A DNA stretch of 64,000 nucleotides from CAIYRG01 sp965247505 (GTDB lineage: Bacteria; Pseudomonadota; Alphaproteobacteria; Micropepsales; Micropepsaceae), in the NCBI GenBank assembly GCA_965247505.1, contig OZ252020.1, forward strand, positions 1,426,001 through 1,490,000. The letters run 5' to 3'. Below the pieces are notes generated by a model. That model searched no databases, had not been told where the DNA came from, and saw nothing but the letters and a program-made list of their open reading frames with translations. The translations under genes were made by a program, and so were the position numbers. This document shows, piece after piece, positions 17,898 to 26,026 of this stretch (position 1 is its first letter; every line of letters starts with the position of its first letter).

Positions 17898-18039
17898 GGC
17901 ATTGTCACGTTAACGCATCCGATTACTTGAATAGCTCTCTTGGCGGTCGGGGGGCGTGTGCTAAGTGATCGATTTGATGTCAGCAGCCTCGGGGCTATCA
18001 GTCCACAAACCAAGTATATCGAGTTAATGTGACAATGCC
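17898..18039. mobile_element. 142-bp IS6-terminated mini-element with a foreign core
   Basis: It begins GGCATTGTCACGTTAA and ends TTAATGTGACAATGCC, the IS6 termini, but the approximately 110 bases between (from GCATCCGATTAC to CAAGTATATCG) do not match any part of the two full IS6 copies. It carries no ORF. This makes it a candidate MITE that depends on IS6 transposase, or a host fragment trapped between two IS6 ends. Confidence 0.65.
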
Positions 18040-18069
18040 CGCGCACGGCCTCTTGCTGATCGACTCGCC

Positions 18070-19041
18070 TTACTTTCTGTAGCCAAACCGACTTAGAAAA
18101 TGCGGAGGCATCTGCGATATTGGAGTTATGCCCAGGACATCAGTACACCCGAACTGATGATCAACTACCGCGCCATCGCCGAAGTATGATCCAACACCGA
18201 CATAGCCCCTGATCAGTGGTGGTAGTGCGCGGAACGCAATCTTTGGATCGATATCCTCCATTGGCATCCGGTTCATCTCTAGGTAGAGCTCTGGGCGCGC
18301 ACAAACACGACTTTCCTCTGGCGCGCGATGAAAATGATGGAGATAAGACAAGGGTAGCGTGAGCGCTTCCGGATCGGTCCCCGGCAAAGAGCCACACCCG
18401 AACATCACATCAATCGAGTAACGTGCCGCATAGGCCATGATGCCCTTCCATAAGAGCTTTACAGTCATGGACTTGGATCGGTAACTCTTGAGAACGCACG
18501 AGCGGCCCAATTCGAGAAACCGCGTGCCCGGTTGATTGCCATCGAGCATCGGCGTCAAGTCAAATTCGGTCGATGCGTAATACCCGCCATGAAGCGCTGC
18601 GACCTCGCCGCGCAAGAGCCGGTAAGTGCCGACAGCCACTGGCGGGGCCCAAATGTTACTCGCTTCGCGGTCGACCACCAGAATATGGTCGCAGATGTCG
18701 TCATATCTATCGAAGTCGCGCTTTCGCCTGCGCATCTTGACCGTTGAGATTGCCGACATTTCTTCGTGAAAGACTCGGTAGCGAAGACGCTGTGCGGCCT
18801 TGATCTCAGATTTCGACTCCGCGATTCGCACCTCGAGATTGCCCATCGAGGAGATAATGGGCCAATCGTAAAGTGGCTGGGCCATGGAATGATGGGCCGT
18901 GGAGCGGGGCGCGCTGTCGAGCTGTGGCCGTGTCCATAAAAGAAAATGCCGCGGGTCGATCATGCGCGGGCGCGAAAAAACCCATCGCCGGCGCGCATTG
19001 CGGATACGGGCACTTAATTGGAAGCTTTGCCGCGTGCCCAT
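18070..19041 (-). CDS. OlsB-like GNAT acyltransferase
   Basis: The core (about residues 70-260) matches the ornithine-acyl-ACP N-acyltransferase/hemolysin-like GNAT family: AAQRLRYRVFHEEMSA, then CDHILVVDREA, VGTYRLLRGEVA, and FLELGRSCVLKSYRS before a GIMAYAARYSIDVMFGCGSLPGTDPEAL stretch. OlsB enzymes acylate ornithine with a 3-hydroxyacyl group in the first step of phosphate-free ornithine lipid synthesis. Here the N-terminal 60 residues are an atypical Arg-rich extension, so the true start may be an internal Met. No olsA neighbour is seen. The gene is closely bracketed by an IS6 mini-element and IS21 copy 2. Confidence 0.82.
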   Translation of the reverse strand: MGTRQSFQLSARIRNARRRWVFSRPRMIDPRHFLLWTRPQLDSAPRSTAHHSMAQPLYDWPIISSMGNLEVRIAESKSEIKAAQRLRYRVFHEEMSAISTVKMRRRKRDFDRYDDICDHILVVDREASNIWAPPVAVGTYRLLRGEVAALHGGYYASTEFDLTPMLDGNQPGTRFLELGRSCVLKSYRSKSMTVKLLWKGIMAYAARYSIDVMFGCGSLPGTDPEALTLPLSYLHHFHRAPEESRVCARPELYLEMNRMPMEDIDPKIAFRALPPLIRGYVGVGSYFGDGAVVDHQFGCTDVLGITPISQMPPHFLSRFGYRK

Positions 19042-19197
19042 AGAGATTAAATTTTCCTCGTCCTAGCGGTGCCGCTTACTGCTTGAGAACGGCGGTGACA
19101 AATTAGTCCACGGAAGCGGCGGGATTTCCCAGCCGTGGGCGGAGTAAAACTCTGCCACCTGTAGCCTTCGATCTTTTTTGAGATGGAAGGCGGGAGG

Positions 19198-20697
19198 ATG
19201 TACACCGTGGACCTATATCTGCGCGTTCGGCTGGCCTGCCATGTTGATGGTCTGAGCCAGCGAGAGGCGGCAAGTCGGTTTGGCATTGCGCGCGAGACGG
19301 TGAGGAAGATGCTGCGGCATTCGGAACCGCCGGGATATCGGCGACGCCAGCCACCGAAACGCCCGAAACTGGCCCCCTTCACGGATATCATCGACCGTAT
19401 TCTGGAGGAGGACCGAACGGTTCACCGTAAGCAGCACCACACGGCGAAGCGTATATTCGAGCGCCTTCGCGACGAACATGGCTTCACGGGCAGAGAGACC
19501 ATCGTGAAGGATTACGTTCGGGAACGGCGCCTTCGTCGGCGTGAGATGTTTGTGCCGTTGTCACATCCTCCGGGCCATGCTCAAGCGGACTTTGGCGAGG
19601 CGGATGCGATCATCGCCGGCGTCAAGTATCGGGCGCATTTTTTCGTCATGACACTTCCCCACAGCGATGCCTGCTTCGTTGCGGCCTACCCGGCGGCGGC
19701 GACGGAGGCCTGGCTGGACGGGCACAACAGAGCCTTTGTTTTTTTCGGCGGCGTTCCCCAATCGATTCTTTACGACAACGACAAGTGTCTGGTGTCGCGC
19801 ATCTTGTCAGATGGCACGCGGCAACGAACGCGGGCGTTCAGCGGGCTGCAGTCCCATTACCTCTTCGAGGACCGCTACGGCCGTCCCGGCAAGGGTAACG
19901 ACAAAGGCAATGTGGAGGGGGTGGTCGGCTATGCCCGGCGGAACTTCATGACGCCGCTTCCCCGGTTCGCGAGCTGGGACGCCTTCAATGGCCACCTGGA
20001 AGAGCAATGCCGCAACCGGCAAGGCAACGTCCTGCGCGGCCACCGCGAGAGCATCGGCGAACGGTTTGTGCGTGACCGCGAAGCGTTGAAGAGGCCACTG
20101 CCGGCACCGTTCGACGCGTGCGACAAGCAGGGCACGCGGGTCAACTCGCTGTCCCTGGTGCGCTACCGGACGAATGACTATTCCGTGCCCGTCGCCTACG
20201 GCCATCAGGAAGTCTGGATCCGTGGCTATGTCCACGAGGTGGTTATCGGTTGCGGCACCGGGATCATTGCCCGACACCCCCGTTCCTACGACCGGGAAGA
20301 TATGGTCTTCGATCCGATCCACTACCTGCCTTTGCTGGAGCACAAGATCGGTGCCCTGGATCAGGCCGCGCCGCTAGCCGGATGGGAACTGCCTGATGCC
20401 TTCCCAACCCTGCGCCGTCTCCTGGAGGCGCGCATGGGCAAGGCCGGCAAGCGGGAATACGTCCAGGTCCTTCGGCTTCTGGAGACCTTCGATCTCGAGG
20501 TGCTTCACGGCGCGGTGAAGGACGCCCTGCGCCTGGGTGCGATCGGCTACGACGCCGTCAAACACCTTGTGCTGTGCCGTATCGAGCGACGCCCGCCCAA
20601 ACTCGACCTGGATATCTATCCCTACCTGCCTCGGGCCAACGTGGCGACCACGGCCGCCGCCAGTTATATGAGCTTGTTGGGTGGAGGCGCGTCATGA
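19198..20697 (+). CDS. istA: IS21 transposase IstA
   Basis: The 499-residue transposase starts MYTVDLYLRVR with a helix-turn-helix (LSQREAASRFGIARETVRKML). It then carries the rve-type DDE core: D in HAQADFGEAD, D in SILYDNDKC, and E near NVEGVVGYARRNF. A C-terminal Mu-transposase-like region follows. The stop codon overlaps istB by four bases. Unlike copy 1 it has CAG at both positions that are TAG there, so this is presumably the active source. Confidence 0.95.
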   Translation: MYTVDLYLRVRLACHVDGLSQREAASRFGIARETVRKMLRHSEPPGYRRRQPPKRPKLAPFTDIIDRILEEDRTVHRKQHHTAKRIFERLRDEHGFTGRETIVKDYVRERRLRRREMFVPLSHPPGHAQADFGEADAIIAGVKYRAHFFVMTLPHSDACFVAAYPAAATEAWLDGHNRAFVFFGGVPQSILYDNDKCLVSRILSDGTRQRTRAFSGLQSHYLFEDRYGRPGKGNDKGNVEGVVGYARRNFMTPLPRFASWDAFNGHLEEQCRNRQGNVLRGHRESIGERFVRDREALKRPLPAPFDACDKQGTRVNSLSLVRYRTNDYSVPVAYGHQEVWIRGYVHEVVIGCGTGIIARHPRSYDREDMVFDPIHYLPLLEHKIGALDQAAPLAGWELPDAFPTLRRLLEARMGKAGKREYVQVLRLLETFDLEVLHGAVKDALRLGAIGYDAVKHLVLCRIERRPPKLDLDIYPYLPRANVATTAAASYMSLLGGGAS

Positions 20698-21464
20698 CCG
20701 ATACGCCGCAAGTGTTGCTGGCCCATCACCTCAAGACCCTGAAACTGCCGACGTTCCTGCGCGAATACGACAAGCTGGCCCGCCAATGCGCCACCGAGGG
20801 CGCCGACCATGTGCGGTATCTTGTCCGTCTGACCGAGTTGGAACTGATCGACCGTGAGCGCCGCATGGTCGAGCGGCGGATCAGACAGGCCAGGTTCCCC
20901 GCCGTCAAAAGCCTCGACAGCTTCGACTTCAAGGCCATCGCATCGCTCAACAAGATGCTGGTTCTGGAGTTGGCGCGATGCGAATACGTCGAGCGTCGTG
21001 AGAATATCATCGCGCTCGGCAACTCAGGCACCGGCAAGACCCATATCGCCCTCGGTCTCGGTCTGGCGGCCTGCCAAAAGGGGCTCTCCGTCGGCTTCCT
21101 CACGGCCGCTGCCCTGGTTCATGAACTGATGGAGGCCAGGGATGAAAAACGCCTGTTGCGCCTGCAGAAACAACTGGCAAAGTATCACCTTCTGATCATC
21201 GACGAACTCGGCTTCGTGCCGCTCTCGAAGACCGGCGCCGAGCTGCTGTTCGAAGTCTTCAGCCAGCGCTACGAGCGGGGCTCGATCCTGGTGACCTCCA
21301 ACTTGCCGTTCGATGAGTGGACGGAGATATTCGGCTCGGAACGCCTGACCGGGGCTTTGCTGGACCGCCTCACCCACCATGTCCATATCCTGGAAATGAA
21401 CGGCGAGAGCTATCGTCTCAACCAAAGCCAAAAACGGCGGAAATCCCCAAAAATACCTGCTTAA
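20694..21464 (+). CDS. istB: IS21 ATP-binding helper IstB, copy 2
   Basis: This AAA+ ATPase assists IstA. It has Walker A GNSGTGKTH, Walker B LLIIDELGF and VTSNLPFDEW. It begins at ATG 20694, four bases inside istA, which gives translational coupling; longer readings from 20574 overlap istA and are unlikely. The tail QSQKRRKSPKIPA is basic. Confidence 0.95.
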   Translation: MTDTPQVLLAHHLKTLKLPTFLREYDKLARQCATEGADHVRYLVRLTELELIDRERRMVERRIRQARFPAVKSLDSFDFKAIASLNKMLVLELARCEYVERRENIIALGNSGTGKTHIALGLGLAACQKGLSVGFLTAAALVHELMEARDEKRLLRLQKQLAKYHLLIIDELGFVPLSKTGAELLFEVFSQRYERGSILVTSNLPFDEWTEIFGSERLTGALLDRLTHHVHILEMNGESYRLNQSQKRRKSPKIPA

Positions 21465-21678
21465 CCGCCGGTGCAATGGTTGACCCGGTGGGTCCACAGG
21501 AACCTCCCACGCTGCTTCGCTCCGCGTAACGCAAGCGCTACTCGAAGCAGCGCGGGTCCCTCCTATGGACTACCGGGACAACCCCCCAACACCGCGTACC
21601 GCATAACGTTAAGTGGATTAGTTTTGCTCCGCCCGGGTGGACCAATTTTGCTCCGCCGTTGACACCGTAAGGCGCAAT

Positions 21679-21972
21679 ATGGAATTTCCTCAACAACTCG
21701 TTGACGGCTGTCACGCGTTTCGCAAAGACCGCCTTCGCGTCGAACAGAAACGCTACCGGGAACTTAATGAGACGGGGCAAGAACCTGACATTATGGTCAT
21801 CGGTTGCTGTGACTCTCGGGTCTCGCCGGACGTCATCTTCAATTCGCGGCCCGGCGAATTATTCGTTGTGCGCAACGTAGCAAACCTCGTCCCGGGCATT
21901 GTCACATTAACTCGGCTGGTCTTTGACGGCGACCCTGAAGTAGCGTCTGCGGATGCAGGATATTTCCTTTAA
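21679..21972 (+). pseudogene. Beta-carbonic anhydrase, N-terminal fragment
   Basis: The ATG at 21679 opens a frame with the beta-class signature DIMVIGCCDSRVSPDVIF, containing the zinc Cys and the Asp-Arg dyad, then RPGELFVVRNVANLVPG. After about 73 residues the IS6 terminus begins (21895) and the frame ends in it at 21972. The second zinc motif (HxxC) and the remaining two thirds of a usual ~210-residue enzyme are absent and not found elsewhere in the window. Inactive. Confidence 0.9.
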
Positions 21973-22081
21973 GCGCTATCGTTTTCCGTCTGAAGTCGTC
22001 TGCCACGCAGTCTGGCTCTACGCCCGGTTCACTCCGAGCTATCGAGACGTAGAAGATCTCCTCGCGCAGCGCGGCCTCGAT
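21895..22081 (+). mobile_element. IS6 left-end remnant (187 bp)
   Basis: It starts GGCATTGTCAC and contains the leader and the first roughly 43 codons of the IS6 transposase (…SYRDVEDLLAQRGLD). It is cut exactly where the complete IS6 copy 2 begins in the opposite orientation. The pattern suggests one IS6 element jumped into, or recombined with, another. Confidence 0.85.
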
Positions 22082-22888
22082 GGCATTGTCACATTAAGCG
22101 GTGTTGGACGCAAAAGTTCGAACGCCTAATTTTTTCACGCAGCTGTGGCCGCGCTTTCCCAAACACCGAATGCTTCGGTGCGGAGGCTCTTGAACCTGCT
22201 TCGATTTTCGAGATGACGTTGAACGTAGAAGGTGTTGTAAACGGCGGAGTGGATGTTGAGGAACCTTTGGGCGGATTCAGGTGACTTGAATCTTTGCATC
22301 TTTCGTTCACGTCTTCGCACCGGTTGATGCGAGTTCTCCGCCCGATTATTTGATCGCTTATTATCGATATGTTCCGCCGTCAGGCCAATTGATCTAAAGG
22401 CGACAGGATAAGAGCGGAGCTTATCGGTCACCATGCGGGCAGGTGCCCATCCCTGCTTCTTCAAGAGCTTACGAAGCAATCTTTTCGCTGCTTTGGCGTC
22501 ACGCTTCGACTGTACCAGGAAGTCCAAAACCTCGCCTTCATTGTCCACGGCACGCCACAGCCAATGCCGCTTCCTACGGATAACAATGACCATTTCGTCC
22601 AGATGCCAGTAGTCGCTGGGTTTCGGTCGCTTTAGCCGCAGGTTCCTGGCGATGGGTTGGTCAAACTTAAGAAACCACCGCCTGACAGTTTCGTAGGAGA
22701 TATCGAGGCCGCGCTGCGCGAGGAGATCTTCTACGTCTCGATAGCTCAGAGTGAACCGGGCGTAGAGCCATACTGCGTGGCAGATGACTTCAGGTGGAAA
22801 ACGATAGCGCTTAAAGGAAATGTCTTGCATCCGCGGACGCTACTTCAGGGTCGCTGTCAAAGACCAGCTGAGTTAACGTGACAATGCC
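22082..22888 (-). mobile_element. IS6-family element, copy 2 (807 bp)
   Basis: The ends are GGCATTGTCACATTAAGCGG at 22082 and GTGACAATGCC at 22888. It contains one complete transposase gene on the minus strand. The left flank is an IS6 remnant and the right flank is the decayed integrative element, so it joins two regions that need not have been neighbours. Confidence 0.94.
22135..22830 (-). CDS. IS6-family transposase
   Basis: The 231 residues carry the same DDE triad as copy 1 (HLDEM, VTDKL, RAENSH) and the QPVRRRERKMQRFKS block, with around ten substitutions. The frame is complete, so it is presumably active. Confidence 0.95.
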   Translation of the reverse strand: MQDISFKRYRFPPEVICHAVWLYARFTLSYRDVEDLLAQRGLDISYETVRRWFLKFDQPIARNLRLKRPKPSDYWHLDEMVIVIRRKRHWLWRAVDNEGEVLDFLVQSKRDAKAAKRLLRKLLKKQGWAPARMVTDKLRSYPVAFRSIGLTAEHIDNKRSNNRAENSHQPVRRRERKMQRFKSPESAQRFLNIHSAVYNTFYVQRHLENRSRFKSLRTEAFGVWESAATAA

Positions 22889-23471
22889 GTCTCGGTGTCC
22901 TTAGAAGGGAAATTCATCCCCATCGAGGGGCATTACATCTTCATCAGGTTTTACATAATTTTCATCAACATATTTTGCAAACTCCACCGTATATTTGCTG
23001 AAATCGGACGGGTTTGTAAGCACCTTGCGAGCGCGTACTTGGAGATCAGAGAGTGATTTAAGTCCCCGCCGATGTTGAGAGCCGGAAATACCGTATCCCT
23101 CCGGCCAACCGATTCCCTTTGTCTCGTCCCAATTCCATGCATCCTGATGCTCCCGCCAAAGATCTTCACACGCAAAGCGTGTGAACGCCACGGTATGAAT
23201 CAACACGGCGTTAACCGTACGATCCAGTGCCTCGCTTTCAACATCGCCAAATAGGTCACGCAAAAGGCGCTCAATATCGACGCAAAAAAGTGACAGCGAC
23301 GTGAACTTATTCAACCCGATTTTTTTCCGTTCGAGGTTGCCAAGGAACGGATTGTGGATGGAAACATCGGGATCGAAAGTATTCAACTGTGTTGCTTCAA
23401 TTAGGGCGCAGATTGTCCACCACAACTCGTGTGCCACTGATCAGCCCCCACTGACTGGTCCAGTTTGAATC

Positions 23472-24287
23472 TTAGTTCATGGTCGGTCTTTCTGGCAACG
23501 GGACGATGGTTTCTGGCGCCGGGGGCTGATAACCGAGGGCACTGTGCGGGCGCTTTGTGTTGTAGTGCCGCCGCCATTGCTCGATGACGATCTGTGCTTC
23601 TCTCAAAGAATAGAAGATTTCCCCGTTGAGAAGTTCGTCCCTGAAGCGTGCGTTGAAGCCCTCGATGTAGCCGTTCTCCCAGGGGCTTCCAGGCTCAATG
23701 TAGGCGGTCTTTGCTCCAACCACGCTGATCCAGTTGCGTACGGCTTCAGCAACAAACTCCGGCTCATTATCGGAACGAATGTAGGCTGGTACGCCATGCA
23801 GAATGAAGAGATCGGTGAGGACATCGATCACATCGGTAGAATTGAGTTTCCGCTTCACCCGAATGGCCAGACATTCCCGACTAAACTCATCCAGGACGTT
23901 GAGGGTTCGGAACACGCGCCCATCGTCGGTTCGATGATGAACAAAATCATAGGACCAGACGTGGTTCACATAGCCTGCCCGCAAGCGGACACACGAGCCA
24001 TCATTGAGCCACAGGCGGCCTTTCTTCGGCTGTTTCTGTGGGACCTTAAGCCCCTCCCGTCGCCATAGGCGCTCCACACGCTTGTCATTGATATGCCAAC
24101 CGGCCCCTCTAAGGAGGGCGGTAATGCGACGATAGCCGTAGCGGCCATATTGCCGGGCCAGTTCGGTCATGTCGCCGACAAGGCGCTCTTCGTCTTCTTT
24201 GCCCCTTGGATCGTGGCGTTGTGTGGTGCGATGCTGACCAAGTACGCGACAGGCACGGCGTTCGGAAACACTCAGCTTGTCACGCAC
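23472..24287 (-). CDS. IS407-group transposase OrfB
   Basis: This is the catalytic subunit with the rve integrase core: D in HVWSYDFVHHRTDDGR, D in AYIRSDNEPEF, and E in ENGYIEGFNARFRDELL, followed by HYNTKRPHSALGYQPP. The frame is open upstream to about 24331 and is normally expressed by -1 frameshifting from orfA, so the isolated start at 24287 is nominal. It looks intact. Confidence 0.93.
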   Translation of the reverse strand: MRDKLSVSERRACRVLGQHRTTQRHDPRGKEDEERLVGDMTELARQYGRYGYRRITALLRGAGWHINDKRVERLWRREGLKVPQKQPKKGRLWLNDGSCVRLRAGYVNHVWSYDFVHHRTDDGRVFRTLNVLDEFSRECLAIRVKRKLNSTDVIDVLTDLFILHGVPAYIRSDNEPEFVAEAVRNWISVVGAKTAYIEPGSPWENGYIEGFNARFRDELLNGEIFYSLREAQIVIEQWRRHYNTKRPHSALGYQPPAPETIVPLPERPTMN

Positions 24288-24319
24288 CTGATCAATGCAA
24301 CACCTACGACGCGAGGGGC

Positions 24320-24598
24320 TTAGAAGTTTCCCCGGGCGGCCTCCGCTAGGATCTGCTTATCAAGCGTGAGGTCCGCAACAGCCCTTTGAAGCCGTTGGTT
24401 CTCCACCTTAAGCCGCTTCAACTGTTTGAGCTGATCTGTACCCATGCCGCCATAGTTCTTGCGCCAGCGGTAGTAGGTGAACGCGGTTACGCCAATCTGG
24501 CGAATGGCATCGATCCGAGACTTCCCTTGCCCCAGTAAAACGTCAACCTGACGCAGCTTAGATACGATCTCTTCTGGTTTATGGCGCTTAGCAGCCAT
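24320..24598 (-). CDS. IS407-group OrfA
   Basis: The 92-residue protein starts at ATG 24598 (MAAKRHKPEEIVSKLRQVDVL). It has the N-terminal helix-turn-helix of IS3 OrfA proteins (IGVTAFTYYRWRKNYGGM) and a leucine-zipper-like tail (LKQLKRLKVENQRLQRAVADL). It binds IS ends and forms the OrfAB fusion. Confidence 0.92.
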   Translation of the reverse strand: MAAKRHKPEEIVSKLRQVDVLLGQGKSRIDAIRQIGVTAFTYYRWRKNYGGMGTDQLKQLKRLKVENQRLQRAVADLTLDKQILAEAARGNF

Positions 24599-25129
24599 CT
24601 TCGGTCCTCCTCTTTCCATCACAATAGGGTGGACCAATTCAAAGGGGGAGGATCACCACCATCCGAGGCGGTGGATCGTCTTTTTCCTCCGTGACTGTCT
24701 TCTCTGCTTGAGGACTGAAAACTAAATCATGGACTAGATCACTCAGGCGCATGTCGAAAACTCTTTTCCGCAAGTGAAATTGGTCTACCGGACTGTCTTC
24801 AAAATAGGGGACCTTTCCGCGAGACAGATTAAAGCGGTCGGTTATGGAGTGACCTTTGTTAAGAATAAAGCGGGGTTGGGGTTCCATGGTTCTCTCCTTC
24901 TGTGGTGACCTATTCAGAACGGCGCTGTTGTGATGCACGGCGAAAGTTTCCGGCGCATGGACGTTGGACTCTTCAGAGAAAATTTCGATTCTCTTTTTTA
25001 TTTCCGAGTGTTTAGAAGTTGCCATTTAGTGTCCTTGCTCAATTTCAAACGCATAGCTTCATCTACGAAAATAGTTTGCATGCGATCACCCACCCCACGA
25101 TAATCGCCCTTCTATTTTCCCCAAAAAAA

Positions 25130-25660
25130 TTAGTTGACCGGGCGGTCAGGTTTGTTTGCCAAATAAATTTCGAATGGGTCGGCGTAAGCGTCGTCACCTT
25201 TCCGCGGCCGTGGTGGCAGCCCGTCGCCAGACACAAGCCGGGGTCGTGAGGCTGGCGTGAATCCCATTTCCGACGCGGCCTTCAACATCAACATTGCGGC
25301 CTTGTTGATGATCCCGACATAGACAGACTGAACCTTCACATTCTCGTTCGTGGTGTTCATCAAGAACTTCAGCTTCTTCCGACCGTCCATTGATCGCTGC
25401 GCCAGGATCGCTTCGCGGTGCCGATCTTCAGCCTCGATGTAAATTGTCAAAACGCCCCTGTCGATTGCAAAAAACAGGTCGGGCGGCGCGTGACTGACAG
25501 CATAATTCTACGCCTCTTTTTGCGATGGCGAAAACCAGGCGGGTGGCTCCATCAAAGAGCCCTGCGGCTCCGGCTCATTCTCGCGTCCGGCGTGCCGCTC
25601 CTTCTTCAACGTCCCGTGCCGCTTGTGCAAAACGGTTGGTTTCGGCTTTCTTCCCTTCAC
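25130..25660 (-). pseudogene. P27-family phage small terminase subunit with one amber codon
   Basis: Small terminases recognise viral DNA for packaging. From GTG 25660, seven bases after AGGAG, the frame reads VKGRKPKPTVLHKRHGT, the conserved start of P27 small terminases. It reaches TAG at 25508-25510 (codon 51, probably a Trp in relatives) and continues in the same frame through HAPPDLFFAIDRGVLTIYIEAEDRHREAI to the typical end KAASEMGFTPASRPRL. The total is 176 residues, a normal length. No large terminase, portal or capsid gene is nearby, which favours a satellite that redirects a helper phage's packaging. The downstream part could still be translated from TTG 25450. Confidence 0.85.
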
Positions 25661-25833
25661 TTTTTCACTCCTATTTGCGGCCTAAATTATTCCGATTTTA
25701 TTCCATCCCCCGACACGCACCCCCCCCCTGGTGTTAAAAACGGATTCATAAAATCCTGCCTGGGATGTCGGTTCGTGGCTGAAAGCCCTAGAGGCGTGAC
25801 CCGCCCCCTCCCCGCGCCACCTCGCTTCTGTCT
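25661..25833. other. Leader region of the small terminase gene
   Basis: It includes the ribosome-binding site AGGAG near 25669-25673 and an AT-rich stretch (CTAAATTATTCCGATTTTAT) that could hold a promoter or origin AT-rich block next to the GC-rich repeats. A minus-strand ORF spanning 25687-26043 overlaps it; it is Arg/Gly-rich because of the repeats and I do not accept it as a gene with confidence. Confidence 0.4.
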
Positions 25834-26008
25834 TGCCCCGGTTGACTCGGCTCGCGTACTCCGCTTCTGCCCCGGTTTTGCCCCAGCACGTTGTAGTTGT
25901 TCAGTGCTCTTTCTTCTTTCTTGCCCCGACTGTGCCCCGGCCATGCCCCGGAACCCTGATATACTGCCCCGGTTGCCCCGTTTCTTTAGAACGGGGCTAC
26001 GGGGCAAC
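25834..26008. repeat. Iteron-like TGCCCCG cluster, candidate origin
   Basis: Eight direct TGCCCC(G/A) copies begin at 25834, 25868, 25879, 25922, 25933, 25944, 25965 and 25974. Two inverted copies (CGGGGC) follow at about 25992-26006 and form a stem with the last direct ones around TTTCTTTAGA. Several are spaced 11 bases apart, one helical turn. The cluster lies between the replication protein and the small terminase with AT-rich DNA beside it, the arrangement of an iteron origin. It might instead be a repeat-encoding coding region or a terminator. Confidence 0.55.
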
Positions 26009-26026
26009 AGGGTTGCTTCGGGTTTT

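Larger units (their letters stand above)
19084..21664 (+). mobile_element. IS21-family element, copy 2 (2581 bp, intact)
   Basis: It runs from TGAGAACGGCGGTGAC to GCTCCGCCGTTGACA, with istA and istB both open. A hairpin with CGCTGCTTCG arms lies after istB at about 21511-21555. Together with copy 1 it forms a large inverted repeat around 9.9 kb of DNA containing the glp genes. It separates the OlsB-like gene from a truncated carbonic anhydrase. Confidence 0.95.
23438..24655 (-). mobile_element. IS3-family (IS407-group) element, 1218 bp, 4-bp duplication
   Basis: The ends are TGATCAGCCCCCACTGACTG at 23438 and the complement of TGATCCTCCCCCTTTGAATT at 24655. CCAC flanks both sides (23434-23437 and 24656-24659). 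A 4-bp duplication and these tips fit the IS407 group. It carries orfA and orfB. Confidence 0.93.
22901..24887 (-). pseudogene. Unknown element gene split by an IS407-type insertion
   Basis: Removing the IS (23438-24655) and one copy of its 4-bp duplication joins 24887-24656 to 23433-22901 in one frame of 254 codons: ...DDPPPRMV/AHELWWTICALIEATQ.... The ATG at 24887 is preceded by AGGAG at good distance; an upstream in-frame ATG at 25025 has none as clear. The C-terminal part contains aromatic helices (AFTRFACEDLWREHQDAW) and ends in an acidic tail. I recognise no family. It is the last gene after the small terminase in the satellite-like element. Inactive unless the IS excises. Confidence 0.8.
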
